A DNA stretch of 32,839 nucleotides from CAYVAR01 sp964449675 (GTDB lineage: Bacteria; Patescibacteriota; Microgenomatia; UBA10105; UBA927). Shown here piece by piece: positions 5,810 to 14,425 of the stretch; position 1 is the stretch's first letter; each line of letters starts with the position of its first letter. The stretch lies in contig CAYVAR010000015.1 in NCBI GenBank assembly GCA_964449675.1, forward strand, positions 1-32,839. The letters are read 5' to 3'. A program made the translations under genes and the position numbers. The notes under the pieces were generated by a model. The model saw only the letters and a program-made list of their open reading frames with translations. It did no database searches and was not told the DNA's origin.

Positions 5810-7498
5810 ATGCTTTATAAAATTACCTTTACCAAATTAGACGTTTCGGCAAACGAGTGGTTGAGTTGCTTTCAAACTATTTTTTCCGTCAGCGCAATGT
5901 TTCGCATGCATATCCTGATTGGTCAACGGAAAGCTGCTTTTCTCATAGAAAGTAAGAAAAAACTCGATGTTCTCAATACAAAATTGTCGCCGCTTTATCT
6001 TACCCAGGATTTTACCGATCATGAACAAGAAGCCCTGAGCGCCCAAAAACAAGGATTCGGCAATCGGCCCTTTTTCATGCGATTTCCACTTTTTGAATTC
6101 ATCAATCGCCACCACATTGCCCTACGCGCAATCTACCGCATCTCTTTCGGCGTCAATAAATATAATCCGCTCTGGCTCTTTCCCGTGTTTGATATTCATT
6201 TTGAAAAAGACGGGCAACTGCGTCATGGTACCGGCACGTCGCTTCTTCACCTTACTACCCTTTTAGCATTTGATTTGACGCAGTCGATTACCGGTGAAAT
6301 TGAAAAAGTGAAACCAATGCTTGCGCCCGGCATTCATATACCGCCGACATTTACCGAAGGGATGTTGCAGGTGCGCTACGGCGATGTCAACAATAAAATT
6401 TCAGTGCGATCGTACGATTTTTGGCGCCATACCATCGTTTTGGGCCAAAGTGGATCGGGCAAAAGTTATTTACTCAAGCTCCTCATCGAGGATATCGCTC
6501 GGTACGCACGAGATGAGTATAGTATCGTGCTTATCGATCCGCACGCTTTCTTAGAGCAGCATCTGCGGGGAGCATACACCAAAACACGCATTGATTTTAA
6601 AGAAACGACCACCAATGTGTTTGTCAATATCGGCCAGCCCACCTTATCTACAGAACTCACGATCGACCTATTTTCTACGGTTATCAATGTCCACGAAAAT
6701 AAACAGCTTGAGCGAGTGCTCAAATTTGCCCTCTTCGCTCTCTATGGGACAAATGCTATGAATGTTGAGAATCTCAAAAATCTTCTTACCGATAGCGTGA
6801 AACGCAAGGAGCTTCTCCAAACACTAAAAGATCGATCGATTCTCCAATTTTTCGATACCGAATACCAACAACTCTATACCGCCCATTACGCTGATGCCGT
6901 TTTGCCTATTATTAACATTCTGTCCGAACTCCATTTTTTAAATAATGCAACGCAAACCATCGAGCTAACCGACGCCATGAATCATTCATTTCTCGTATCT
7001 ATCCCGATCAAACAAACAGAACTCGGAACTAATATCACCCGCGTCATCGGCGGCTCCATCATCGCGCAAATCTTCACGATCATGCAAGCCGGACTCGTAA
7101 AAAAGAAGGTGCTTTTGATTATTGACGAAGTATCCATAGTCCAGACACCATCGCTTTCCCACATACTCTCAGAAGCGCGAAAGTTTAATATGGGAATTAT
7201 TATGGCGCAGCAGTACCTCTCGCAGGTATCCGCGCCGATTTTGCAAAGCATTTTTGCCAACGCAGTAAATTACTTCTGTTTTAAACTATCCCGCGATGAT
7301 GCGGAAATAGTTGCGAGAAACTTGAACTTTGAAATAGACGAGTTTTTCTTGACGAATAAAAACGACCCGCGGGAAGTACTGGAGCTTGGCATTCGTATCG
7401 TGACCGAATTAAATCCGCGGGAAGTCATCGCGAGAGTATTGTCACGCGACCAATACTGTTCTCCCTTTAAATCAAAAACTGTCCGTGGTACAGTATAG
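5810..7498 (+). CDS. HerA/VirB4-type P-loop ATPase (DUF87-like)
   Basis: A 562-residue ATPase from the ATG at 5810. Walker A is GQSGSGKSY (212-220) and Walker B VLLIIDE (434-440), followed by a sensor-like region MAQQYLSQV. The N-terminal 200 residues resemble the extra domain of CPR ATPases annotated as type IV secretion or HerA-like. A DNA or protein translocation role is likely but unproven. A TTG at 5693 would add a hydrophobic 39-residue tail, which I read as translated promoter. TGGTATGCT (5790-5798) is a possible extended -10. The Cys-rich gene starts 8 nt after its stop. Confidence 0.82.
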   Translation: MLYKITFTKLDVSANEWLSCFQTIFSVSAMFRMHILIGQRKAAFLIESKKKLDVLNTKLSPLYLTQDFTDHEQEALSAQKQGFGNRPFFMRFPLFEFINRHHIALRAIYRISFGVNKYNPLWLFPVFDIHFEKDGQLRHGTGTSLLHLTTLLAFDLTQSITGEIEKVKPMLAPGIHIPPTFTEGMLQVRYGDVNNKISVRSYDFWRHTIVLGQSGSGKSYLLKLLIEDIARYARDEYSIVLIDPHAFLEQHLRGAYTKTRIDFKETTTNVFVNIGQPTLSTELTIDLFSTVINVHENKQLERVLKFALFALYGTNAMNVENLKNLLTDSVKRKELLQTLKDRSILQFFDTEYQQLYTAHYADAVLPIINILSELHFLNNATQTIELTDAMNHSFLVSIPIKQTELGTNITRVIGGSIIAQIFTIMQAGLVKKKVLLIIDEVSIVQTPSLSHILSEARKFNMGIIMAQQYLSQVSAPILQSIFANAVNYFCFKLSRDDAEIVARNLNFEIDEFFLTNKNDPREVLELGIRIVTELNPREVIARVLSRDQYCSPFKSKTVRGTV

Positions 7499-7506
7499 CC
7501 AATCCT

Positions 7507-8244
7507 ATGAATCACCTTTTTGAAGAACTCTACACAACAATTTGGAAGCAGGTTTTTGCCCTTCAGCCGGCGCTTGATCTTGCTGTCGCAAAAGAGTTAT
7601 TTACCAAAAATCTCGCGCTCCCACAAAAACATTCTTCTCTCGCAGCGAAGACTCCGGTCTATATGAGCGATGAGTACGGATACAATAAATTTATTTCCCA
7701 GGAAGAAACAGAAAAACGGTCAAACACAGATAACTTTATGGAAAAAACAATACCTATACGCTCTCTTCCAGACGTCCTTGCGGCTTCCGGCAAAATTGCA
7801 TTATTTCGGGCAAGCCGCGCGATCAATTCAGAAATTCTTGAAGAATCCGACGACATTTACTCATCAAGTTATATTTATAACTCCACCCATATCTATAATA
7901 GCCAAAAACTCATGTATTGCTATAACACCAAAACCTGTGAGTACCTCTTTGCTTCCAAGGGAAGTGCAGACAGTACGTTTGGCATTCGCATCTTCGACTC
8001 AGGAAGCGTTTCTAATTCATTTGATGTCCACTGGTCAGGCAAATGCGCCAACTCGTATTTTTGCCATGACTGCTATGACCTGCGCGACTGTATGTTCTGT
8101 TTTCACCTGACATCCAAACAGTACTGCATCGCCAATATGCAATTTACCGAGGAAGAATACGAGAAGCTCAAAGCGATGATCTTAACGGAATATTTCGCCC
8201 AGCTCCAATCTCCGAAAGCGTTTGTCCTACTCAATCAACTCTGA
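7507..8244 (+). CDS. Cys-rich conserved protein paired with ATPase
   Basis: A 245-residue protein. Residues 179-207 hold C180, C186, C189, C195, C198 and C207 (CHDCYDLRDCMFC then KQYCIANMQFTEEEY), which looks like a metal-binding ribbon followed by a conserved KQYCI/EEEY segment. The central part is rich in Tyr, Ser and Asn (SSSYIYNSTHIYNS). It starts 8 nt after the ATPase stop on the same strand, so both are probably one operon. I do not recognise a biochemical function; a role with the ATPase is inferred from context. Confidence 0.7.
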   Translation: MNHLFEELYTTIWKQVFALQPALDLAVAKELFTKNLALPQKHSSLAAKTPVYMSDEYGYNKFISQEETEKRSNTDNFMEKTIPIRSLPDVLAASGKIALFRASRAINSEILEESDDIYSSSYIYNSTHIYNSQKLMYCYNTKTCEYLFASKGSADSTFGIRIFDSGSVSNSFDVHWSGKCANSYFCHDCYDLRDCMFCFHLTSKQYCIANMQFTEEEYEKLKAMILTEYFAQLQSPKAFVLLNQL

Positions 8245-8274
8245 ACGTTTCAATGGGCGCGTTTACGGGACACG

Positions 8275-9303
8275 CTAAGCAATTTCTGTCAACCAACGCT
8301 GCACGTCAAGCGCCGCCATACAACCAAAGGCGGCTGCGGTCACTGCTTGCTTGTAGCGGGCGTCGTGGACGTCGCCAGCAGTAAATACCCCCGGGACGCT
8401 TGATTTTGTCACATATTTCATGACCCCATTGTCATCAAGCTCTTCATACCGTTTCACATATCCATGACTATCAAGCTCGACGCCTTCAAATTGCTTGGTA
8501 TTTGGGTCAAGGCCGATGGCGACAAACACACCCTGCCGCAGGAGTTCCCATTGTTTCGCAGATTTCTTGATACCGCCGAATGATGCAACCAGTGCATCAA
8601 AGTCAGAAACGTTTTGTTTGGGAGACACCACTGTTGTTTCCAGAAGTAATCCAGTGAGATTGTCTTGACCAACCATGTCAACGACGTGCGTGTTATAGAG
8701 ATATCGCACGTTTTTAAGTGACATCACGTGATCCAAAAGTGCCTTTTGCGCGCGAAACTCATCCCTGCGATGGATAAGGACCACATCAGGGCTCACTTTC
8801 GCAATAACCTGCGTCTCCTCCATCGCGCTATCTCCCCCGCCAACAACCGCCACGGACTTTCCTTTAAAGAAAAACGCATCGCACGGCGCGCAGCTAGAAA
8901 CGCCATGGCCGAGGAGTTTTGCTTCGTTGGGAACCCCAAGCCAACGCGTATCCGCACCCGTTGCAACTATCACAGATTTTCCTTCAAGAGTTTTGTCTTC
9001 TGCCGTCACGACGAACGGCTGTTTACCTCCACCTGTGCTGAGCGAAGCCGAAGCATCAAGTTTAGTAAAATCAAGATCAAAAATTTCAACGCCAAGACCG
9101 GCAACCTGATCGCGTATTTTTTGCATAAGATCCGGTCCTTGGATGTGACTAAATCCGGGAAAATTTTCTACATCAGTGGTGAGCATGAGCTGCCCGCCCC
9201 ACTTCCTTCCGGCGACGATGACCGTAGAAAGTCCAAAGCGCTGGGTGTAAATCGCAGCTGTTAGTCCAGCTGGTCCGGAACCGAGGATGATGACATCGTA
9301 CAT
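8275..9303 (-). CDS. trxB: Thioredoxin reductase
   Basis: A 342-residue NADPH-dependent flavoenzyme that reduces thioredoxin. Seen: FAD site GSGPAGLTAAIY, redox centre CAPCD (family usually CATCD or CAVCD), NADPH site VVGGGDSAMEE, and the C-terminal FAD motif GVFTAGDV. The start is the ATG at 9303; an upstream extension (MNFEFFI) is translated repeat. Residues about 83-90 (ASASLSTG) are an unusual insertion encoded by GCTGAGCGAAGCCGAAGC. It lies downstream of trxA on the same strand, separated by 116 bp of inverted heptamer arrays. Confidence 0.94.
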   Translation of the reverse strand: MYDVIILGSGPAGLTAAIYTQRFGLSTVIVAGRKWGGQLMLTTDVENFPGFSHIQGPDLMQKIRDQVAGLGVEIFDLDFTKLDASASLSTGGGKQPFVVTAEDKTLEGKSVIVATGADTRWLGVPNEAKLLGHGVSSCAPCDAFFFKGKSVAVVGGGDSAMEETQVIAKVSPDVVLIHRRDEFRAQKALLDHVMSLKNVRYLYNTHVVDMVGQDNLTGLLLETTVVSPKQNVSDFDALVASFGGIKKSAKQWELLRQGVFVAIGLDPNTKQFEGVELDSHGYVKRYEELDDNGVMKYVTKSSVPGVFTAGDVHDARYKQAVTAAAFGCMAALDVQRWLTEIA

Positions 9304-9311
9304 GATGAAAA

Positions 9312-9419
9312 ACTCAAAATTCAAATGTCAAAAGTCAAAACTATCTATAAAATCAATGCGTTTAATGAAGATTTTAGTTTTTCGCTGTAGTTTTGAGATT
9401 TGAGTTTTGAGATTTGAGT
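9312..9419. repeat. Inverted pair of heptamer arrays, trxA-trxB gap
   Basis: The left array has four units of form NNTCAAA (9312-9339). The right array has four units of form TTTGAGW (9392-9419), its inverted counterpart. About 52 bp separate them, and they could pair as an imperfect stem. The two arrays with their spacer fill nearly the whole gap. Confidence 0.85.
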
Positions 9420-9743
9420 TTAATTGATGAGTTTATTAAGCTCCCCCACTATCGTCTGTTTGCTTTGTACGCCGATAAACTGTTTGACGACGGTACCGCT
9501 TTTGAAAATCATGAGTGTCGGAATTGACATCACCATAAATTTCTGCGCAATATTCGGATTTTCGTCGACATTAAGCTTGCCTATTTTTACTTTTCCATTC
9601 ATATCCTTTGCCACTTCATCGATGATGGGATCCTGCATCCGGCACGGCCCGCACCACACCGCCCAAAAATCGACAAGCACCGGCATATCTGCTTGCGTCA
9701 CTTCTTTGTCAAAATTTTGGTCTGTTATAACAACATCAGCCAT
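9420..9743 (-). CDS. trxA: Thioredoxin
   Basis: A 107-residue cytosolic disulfide reductant. The active site is WCGPC in DFWAVWCGPCRM, the cis-proline loop SIPTL is present, and the length is normal. It is the likely substrate of the trxB product encoded downstream. AAGGAG lies 8 nt before the ATG at 9743, a clear Shine-Dalgarno. An extended -10, TGGTATACT (minus strand, 9791-9799), gives a leader of about 40 nt, unlike the leaderless genes in this window. Confidence 0.96.
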   Translation of the reverse strand: MADVVITDQNFDKEVTQADMPVLVDFWAVWCGPCRMQDPIIDEVAKDMNGKVKIGKLNVDENPNIAQKFMVMSIPTLMIFKSGTVVKQFIGVQSKQTIVGELNKLIN

Positions 9744-9856
9744 AATGTAACTCCTTCTCTTCTATCGTAACTCAAACGATGAAGATTTTAAGTATACCAT
9801 GGGATACCTACACTAAGTATATGGGGTTTTAAACAATGTAACAATGTGGCAACAAT

Positions 9857-10582
9857 TTACTCCATCGTTTTTTCCGGGCCATGATCGCGGTGGTAGTCAA
9901 TGAAGCGGGTTATTCGTTTATTGTCAAATCCGCCAGCTGGCGGATCAAATGTGTCGATGTATCCCCAGGCAGTGAGTGCAATCGTGGTATCAAGTTGTGG
10001 CCGGGGTACGACAATAAGCTTCCATATCCGCTTTCTATTGGCTAATTCGTCAAGCTGTTTTACGAAGCTTTTGCATCCTTCAGTTTCATTCATTGCACTC
10101 TCTGTTGCCTGCCCCTCGAAGCCTTGGCGAAGTGGGGCTTCTGATGGAAGATTAAGAGAGGCTGAACCACTTGCTTGCCCAGAGGGTGAACTCTCCTCTC
10201 CTTCTTCATGCGCATCAACTTTTGAAAATTGAAAATTGAAAATTGAAAATTGTTTGAGATTTGGTGCTTGGGATTTGGAATTTTCACTAAGGTGCACATT
10301 GCAGTTGTAGCTAATAATCACATACCCATGCTCAAGTGAGTGGATAAGCTGACCTTCTGACTGCGGCGCATCGTAGACTCCTGCCTTGACCCAAGTCTCC
10401 AGATGCGGTCCTGAGGTTGGCGGGTTACTATTATATGTAGTCTTTTCTACTTCTTCAAACGACACGTGAGCTCTGCCCAAGTCAGAAACTTCCTGTCCAG
10501 GAACGGGCGCGGTCACATATGTATAGACCCAATATCCACTACCAAGCAGTCCAATAATGATGAAAGCGTACCACCACTTCAT
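9857..10582 (-). CDS. DUF3105 membrane-anchored protein with repeat insertions
   Basis: 241 residues: an N-terminal membrane anchor (WWYAFIIIGLLGSGYWVYTY), then DUF3105-like motifs NPPTSGPH and LIHSLEHGYVIISYNC, and a C-terminal part. Function of the family is unknown. The middle (about 100-160) is not family-like: NSKSQAPNLKQFSIFNFQFSK is a translated heptamer array, and SPSGQASGSASLNLP and following also look repeat-derived. A perfect 16-bp palindrome TCCGCCAGCTGGCGGA encodes about residues 213-218. I chose the ATG at 10582, 11 nt after an extended -10 (TGATATACT). The core domain still seems complete around the insertion. Confidence 0.8.
   Translation of the reverse strand: MKWWYAFIIIGLLGSGYWVYTYVTAPVPGQEVSDLGRAHVSFEEVEKTTYNSNPPTSGPHLETWVKAGVYDAPQSEGQLIHSLEHGYVIISYNCNVHLSENSKSQAPNLKQFSIFNFQFSKVDAHEEGEESSPSGQASGSASLNLPSEAPLRQGFEGQATESAMNETEGCKSFVKQLDELANRKRIWKLIVVPRPQLDTTIALTAWGYIDTFDPPAGGFDNKRITRFIDYHRDHGPEKTME
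9929..9944. repeat. Palindrome TCCGCCAGCTGGCGGA in DUF3105 gene
   Basis: A perfect 16-bp palindrome, in frame. Closely related sequences occur at 18107-18122 (intergenic) and 18182-18196. Confidence 0.75.
10222..10249. repeat. Heptamer array (TTGAAAA)x4 inside DUF3105 gene
   Basis: Four perfect tandem copies, translated in frame on the minus strand as FSIFNFQF. It is followed by a degenerate TTTGAGATTTGGTGCTTGGG stretch of the same style. Confidence 0.9.
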
Positions 10583-10605
10583 AGAATCCGCATAGTATAT
10601 CACAC

Positions 10606-11841
10606 CTATCTTTCCTGAAAGAAATATAGATTAATATAGGCAGGCAGTATACACATGCCTCCAAAAATCGCCACATTGATTTCTGTGCGTACTGGCCAGT
10701 TTGTCCTTTCTATCATCCCTTTTGCGCCTTCAATCTTTAATGCATTGAGTTGGTATGCGTAGGTATTGGGATAGGAACCAACAACGGCCGATACACCATC
10801 ACTTAATCGAATTTGGGGAGTTTCTGTTATTAAAAAAATACTGCGCAAAGGCTCTTTTGTGTCACGACGAGCTAAACTCTCAAGATACATCCTATATTCA
10901 TCGATATTGCCAAACGGTCCATGCTGTACGTGCACTGCCGGCAGCATCTTTCCAAAATCAGCAGGTTCTAACAATCCAGCAATTTCATCGCGATATCCTT
11001 CTCCGCTGTCTCGGATTGATATTTCCCCTGCACGATTGGTAATAGGTGTTTGCCAATTCCCTATTTGTATACGAATTCCCACGATGTGAAGATAATTACG
11101 TGGCCACGAGGGATGAAAAATCCATGTCCAGTCTTTGCCTTCTTTTCCATCAATTTGTATCTGTTTTCCAATCCTATTAACGAGATCAAATCCCAGTAGC
11201 CTCGGGACGCCATCAAATGAATACAATCCGCCTGGATGAGATCCTTGTTTCAGAACAAATGGACGAGCTCCATAATTATATGCATCCGTCACAATAGTAA
11301 GAGGATCCCCTTGTTGCAATTGCCTATATTGCAATTCATCCAAGACTACATTAGCTACTTCTATCCCCGATTGTGCATATCTGCTTCGTGTTGCCCAATG
11401 GACAATGGGGCTGTAACCGTTAAGCTGATCATCCCGTTCTGTCAATCCTAAAGGCACCATATCCGGTTTTACGATCAATGGTATTTTTGTTGGCGTGTTG
11501 ATTCCGGGAAAGACTACCACGCGTTCTGCAACTTCAAAATCCTGCCAAACTCTCGCCTGACCACCGAAAATTTTTGCAGCAGATCTTCGAGGATTGTTGA
11601 GAAGAACTTCCCAAGGTTCATCGAATGGAAGTTGTTCATGTACATCCAACCATAACAAGTTGCGGTTAGCCCGAAGAAATTCATCTGCCTCCAAAAATCC
11701 CATAACTCTATCTATCGGCAGCATCGCTAGTCTCGCAAAAATCCCTTGAGCCTCCTCTGGAGCCATAATTCCCATTCGCTGTATTGCATGAAGCCAAGGA
11801 GGCAGCTGCACTTCTGAGACTCGTTCGTTCTCGTAGTTCAT
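10606..11841 (-). CDS. Conserved-looking protein of unknown function
   Basis: A 411-residue soluble protein; I do not recognise a family. The N-terminus resembles a short helical region (PPWLHAIQRMGIMAPEEAQGIFARL). The rest is mixed alpha/beta with many aromatic and Gly/Pro turns (WIFHPSWPRNYLHIVGIRIQIGNW). There is no signal peptide, membrane segment or repeat insertion. The start at 11841 is well supported by a near-consensus promoter 8 nt upstream. Its stop lies 23 nt before the DUF3105 start, and that gene has its own -10, so they may be separate units. An enzyme is possible but cannot be named. Confidence 0.7.
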   Translation of the reverse strand: MNYENERVSEVQLPPWLHAIQRMGIMAPEEAQGIFARLAMLPIDRVMGFLEADEFLRANRNLLWLDVHEQLPFDEPWEVLLNNPRRSAAKIFGGQARVWQDFEVAERVVVFPGINTPTKIPLIVKPDMVPLGLTERDDQLNGYSPIVHWATRSRYAQSGIEVANVVLDELQYRQLQQGDPLTIVTDAYNYGARPFVLKQGSHPGGLYSFDGVPRLLGFDLVNRIGKQIQIDGKEGKDWTWIFHPSWPRNYLHIVGIRIQIGNWQTPITNRAGEISIRDSGEGYRDEIAGLLEPADFGKMLPAVHVQHGPFGNIDEYRMYLESLARRDTKEPLRSIFLITETPQIRLSDGVSAVVGSYPNTYAYQLNALKIEGAKGMIERTNWPVRTEINVAIFGGMCILPAYINLYFFQER

Positions 11842-11849
11842 AACCCACG

Positions 11850-11878
11850 ACTATAGGCTCTAACTGAATAAATGTCAA
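11850..11878 (-). promoter_or_regulatory. Sigma70-like promoter of 10606-11841
   Basis: Minus strand: TTGACA, 17-bp spacer, TATAGT, then 8 nt to the ATG. The best-matched promoter in this part of the window, with almost no leader. Confidence 0.8.
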
Positions 11879-11912
11879 TTTGACGCTAAATACTAGTAAT
11901 ATGTGCGGATTT

Positions 11913-12590
11913 TTAGAGGTAGAGCGCTACCGTCATATTCCAGAAGAGATGGACGAGGATGGGAGCAACGAGCGAGCCGGTGTTGAAAAACAACAAACTG
12001 TTCGCAAGTCCTAATATAAAATCTGTTACGAAAAATAAAATAAGCGTTGTACCGGTAAAGTGGAGCGACGTCACAAGGATCGGGATATGAATCATAAGAA
12101 ACATGAGGGTTGAGATAAGGGCTGCGACATAGACATTTTTTTTGTCTTCATAGACCCGGTAAAATACAAATCCACGGCTTAGAAGTTCTTCAGAATACGC
12201 CGTTGCAAGGGATAATATAAGAAGGAGCACTAAACCGTATTGGTTGTACGCTTCGATCGGATTGATGTTGATTTTTCCGTACTTTACGTAGTTTACCAAA
12301 AGTCCTTCTGCTGCAAAAAGAAACCCAAATCCAAGGCCAATATATACACTTTTAAAGAAGTTTTTCGTCGTCAGGCCCAACGTCTCCATCGGACGCTTCT
12401 CTTTTTTGGATACATACCAGGCGATCGGAACAACAAAAATAAGGGGCTTAAAGATAAACTCATCTGCCCATTCAGGAAGCTTCACATAGTATCGGTAAAG
12501 CGCCCAAACGAGCAGGATAAGTCCCCACACTTCATAGACCGTCCACTTGCGTAAAACTCCAGTCGCAGCTGCCAATTTTTTACTTGCCAT
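11913..12590 (-). CDS. CPBP-family intramembrane metalloprotease
   Basis: A 225-residue polytopic membrane protein with about six hydrophobic segments. The abortive-infection/CAAX protease motifs are present: EELLSRGFVFYR (the EExxxR motif), FLMIHIPI (the FxxxH-like motif) and LVHLFWNMT (the HxxxN/D motif). Family members cleave prenylated proteins or process peptides such as bacteriocins; the substrate here is unknown. Its promoter is directly upstream, with 6 nt between the -10 and the ATG. Confidence 0.85.
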   Translation of the reverse strand: MASKKLAAATGVLRKWTVYEVWGLILLVWALYRYYVKLPEWADEFIFKPLIFVVPIAWYVSKKEKRPMETLGLTTKNFFKSVYIGLGFGFLFAAEGLLVNYVKYGKININPIEAYNQYGLVLLLILSLATAYSEELLSRGFVFYRVYEDKKNVYVAALISTLMFLMIHIPILVTSLHFTGTTLILFFVTDFILGLANSLLFFNTGSLVAPILVHLFWNMTVALYL

Positions 12591-12596
12591 AAAATT

Positions 12597-12625
12597 ACCA
12601 TATCCTGTTCGCTGACTTGATGCAA
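12597..12625 (-). promoter_or_regulatory. Promoter of CPBP protease gene
   Basis: Minus strand: TTGCAT, 17-bp spacer, TATGGT, 6 nt to the ATG. Predicts a leaderless mRNA. Confidence 0.65.
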
Positions 12626-12633
12626 GAGATAAA

Positions 12634-13131
12634 TCACGATTTATTATTCTTCACCATGACCTGCATCACCAGTATAGCTTCTTCCATGGTAGAAACGATC
12701 GATTGGATTAGATTTTTCGCTTGGATCAGCGTCAACGCACGATAGTTATGAGGAAAATAATGAAATACGAGATTGCGACCGTCCTTCCATGCATGCCAAA
12801 GTCGCAATGCAAGATCTTTTCCATACCTTTGTTCAATTTGTCCGTACGCACTATGGCGGCCAAGCCTTGGTGCCATATCCGGACTTAAGGCTTTTCCTAT
12901 ACGAAAATGGTCACTCCTATAATCACCTTCGGTAATTACACCCGTATCACGAAACAGTTGCTTCAAAAACCCTTCATAAAGCTTGGCAAACGGAAAAACT
13001 AGATAGGAATAATCAGTTGGTTCCTGGTTTACGTGTCGGGCAGAATCTTCTAAGAGAAATGCCCCGTCGCCGGTAAGCACACGCTCTTCGGGAGATAAGT
13101 ATTGCCACAAGAGTGAGCCTTCTTTGATCAT
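12634..13131 (-). CDS. HEPN-type protein, RnlA/LsoA C-terminal-like (tentative)
   Basis: A 165-residue protein that is mostly helical. GRNLVFHYFPHNY contains R-N-x3-H, the RX4-6H RNase motif of HEPN domains, and LVFPFAKLYEGFLKQLF is a typical first helix. This pattern recalls the C-terminal HEPN of RNase LS-type toxins. No obvious antitoxin lies next to it: the gene downstream is the CPBP protease. A TATACT about 29 nt before the ATG may be its -10. It may be an orphan toxin or defence RNase; the family call rests on motif only. Confidence 0.55.
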   Translation of the reverse strand: MIKEGSLLWQYLSPEERVLTGDGAFLLEDSARHVNQEPTDYSYLVFPFAKLYEGFLKQLFRDTGVITEGDYRSDHFRIGKALSPDMAPRLGRHSAYGQIEQRYGKDLALRLWHAWKDGRNLVFHYFPHNYRALTLIQAKNLIQSIVSTMEEAILVMQVMVKNNKS

Positions 13132-13337
13132 AATAGATCTCGAAAACTTCCTACATCAAGTATAGCGATGTATGCTTTTTTTAGCACAGTCATGCGCAAC
13201 TTACTGTCTAAGCATTCGAGATTCATGTATTTTCTATCTATAAGACTATCCAAATCTATCTCTTGTTGATAATCTTAAGCCTTTTTGACGGATGCGCAAA
13301 AAAAGCATGCCGAAGCTAAAAACTTGACAATAAATAC

Positions 13338-13799
13338 CTATCGAATAAAAAAGTATGTCTCAGCTAAAAATATTGCAATAAAGGCAAAAAGGAGCCACTG
13401 CTGCTGTCTGACAGATGGAACTGTCGCAACCATTCCGTACCAGCTGTTGAGGTTTCCTGACAGTCGCCACTGCCCTATTTGCCAGAGAATAAGAGATAAG
13501 TAGAGTGACAGAACAAGCCCGCTCCCCACAAAACTTCCCGATGAGGTAACGACAAAAAAGCTAACGACACTAAAAGCGCCGACAAAAACAATAGTTCGAA
13601 ACGGCGAAGGATGGAGGTTAAAAAAAACTTCAGCGATATCCAAAAAATAGACACCAATTGCTCCCCCAGCAAGATACAGTACTGCTCCAGGTGGTGGGGT
13701 CAATTTCCACTTGAGAAGTCCGACGAAAAAAAGATACACAAGCGATACCAAAAGAAAAAACAACGGTTTTTTCTGAACGATTTCCTTTATTTTACCCAT
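13338..13799 (-). CDS. Small polytopic membrane protein, unknown
   Basis: 153 residues with about five hydrophobic stretches (PLFFLLVSLVYLFFVGLL, AVLYLAGGAIGVYFL, TIVFVGAFSVVSFFVV, GLVLSLYLSLILWQIG, LLFAFIAIFLAETYFF). No catalytic motif is seen and I do not recognise the family. The region 13132-13337 upstream of the HEPN gene holds no gene I can support. A TTTGAGT array lies just upstream of this gene's start, at 13827-13868. Confidence 0.6.
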   Translation of the reverse strand: MGKIKEIVQKKPLFFLLVSLVYLFFVGLLKWKLTPPPGAVLYLAGGAIGVYFLDIAEVFFNLHPSPFRTIVFVGAFSVVSFFVVTSSGSFVGSGLVLSLYLSLILWQIGQWRLSGNLNSWYGMVATVPSVRQQQWLLFAFIAIFLAETYFFIR

Positions 13800-13826
13800 G
13801 TTCTATTTTCTTATATTTTTTAAACT

Positions 13827-13868
13827 TTTGACCTTTGAGTTTTGAGTTTTGAGTTTTGAGTTTTGAGT
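13827..13868. repeat. Heptamer array (TTTGAGT)x5
   Basis: TTTGACC followed by five perfect copies of TTTGAGT, in the gap between acyP and the membrane protein gene. Unlike other intergenic arrays here, it has no inverted partner nearby. Confidence 0.9.
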
Positions 13869-13873
13869 TACTT

Positions 13874-14146
13874 TTAGTATACCACTTCAAAAATCACAAA
13901 TTCATTCGTCGATTTTCCCCAATTTACAATAAGAGCTTTTACCGACGCCATTGCCGGGCCAGAGTGACAACTTTTTATCAATTGCTCAAGGTGTATATGT
14001 TTCCCTTCAGCAACTATCTCCACCGCTCCATCATCTCGATTTTTCACCCACCCGACGCAACCAAGATCCTGAGCTTGGGCGACGACCCACGCCCGGAACC
14101 CCACCCCCTGCACATCTCCGGAAATAATAATTCGGATTCTCTTCAT
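13874..14146 (-). CDS. acyP: Acylphosphatase
   Basis: A 90-residue enzyme hydrolysing acyl phosphates. GDVQGVGFRAWV contains the catalytic arginine loop, and GWVKNRDDGAVEI has the conserved asparagine and DG. Normal length. It starts 19 nt after the RelE-like toxin stop with no convincing promoter, so it is now probably transcribed with the TA operon. A diverged copy of its first 61 nt lies upstream of the TA pair at 14767-14827. Confidence 0.94.
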   Translation of the reverse strand: MKRIRIIISGDVQGVGFRAWVVAQAQDLGCVGWVKNRDDGAVEIVAEGKHIHLEQLIKSCHSGPAMASVKALIVNWGKSTNEFVIFEVVY

Positions 14147-14165
14147 TAAAATATATTGCTTTGAG

Positions 14166-14420
14166 CTATCGGTAATGGAGTGTGACGGCGATAATCTCTA
14201 TAGCAGAGACGTCTTTGCGAAAGAAAAAAAGCGCCCGATACTTTCTGTCTATCCTGAAACTGTAGACTCCGTGTTGTTTTGGTTCAAGAAGTTCGACGTT
14301 TAAGCTTGGATGTTGGGGATTTTGTGAGAGATAGAGGCATTGTTTGAGCAATTTTTTCTCGACTCCGTATTTGGCTGCTTTTTGCCTGATTCTTCTTGAA
14401 AGCGGCACGAGAGAAACCAT
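14166..14420 (-). CDS. RelE/ParE-type toxin
   Basis: 84 residues with the compact RelE/ParE fold pattern: two N-terminal helices (SRRIRQKAAKYGVEKKLLKQCLYL), then strands LNVELLEPKQHGVYSFRID, KYRALFFFRKD and IEIIAVTLHYR. Family members cleave mRNA at the ribosome or poison gyrase; which applies cannot be told from sequence. It starts 5 nt after the RHH antitoxin stop, the usual TA order. Confidence 0.85.
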   Translation of the reverse strand: MVSLVPLSRRIRQKAAKYGVEKKLLKQCLYLSQNPQHPSLNVELLEPKQHGVYSFRIDRKYRALFFFRKDVSAIEIIAVTLHYR

Positions 14421-14425
14421 GAAGT

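Noticed and set aside
9304..9324. Longer N-terminus for TrxB (MNFEFFI) and the similar one for Fic (MNFDLFI)
   Set aside because: Both extensions are translated TCAAA-type array; their likeness comes from the repeat, not from homology.
10090..10299. Overlapping frame in the DUF3105 gene as a separate small gene
   Set aside because: It is an alternate frame of the repeat-rich insertion with no start signal or family match.
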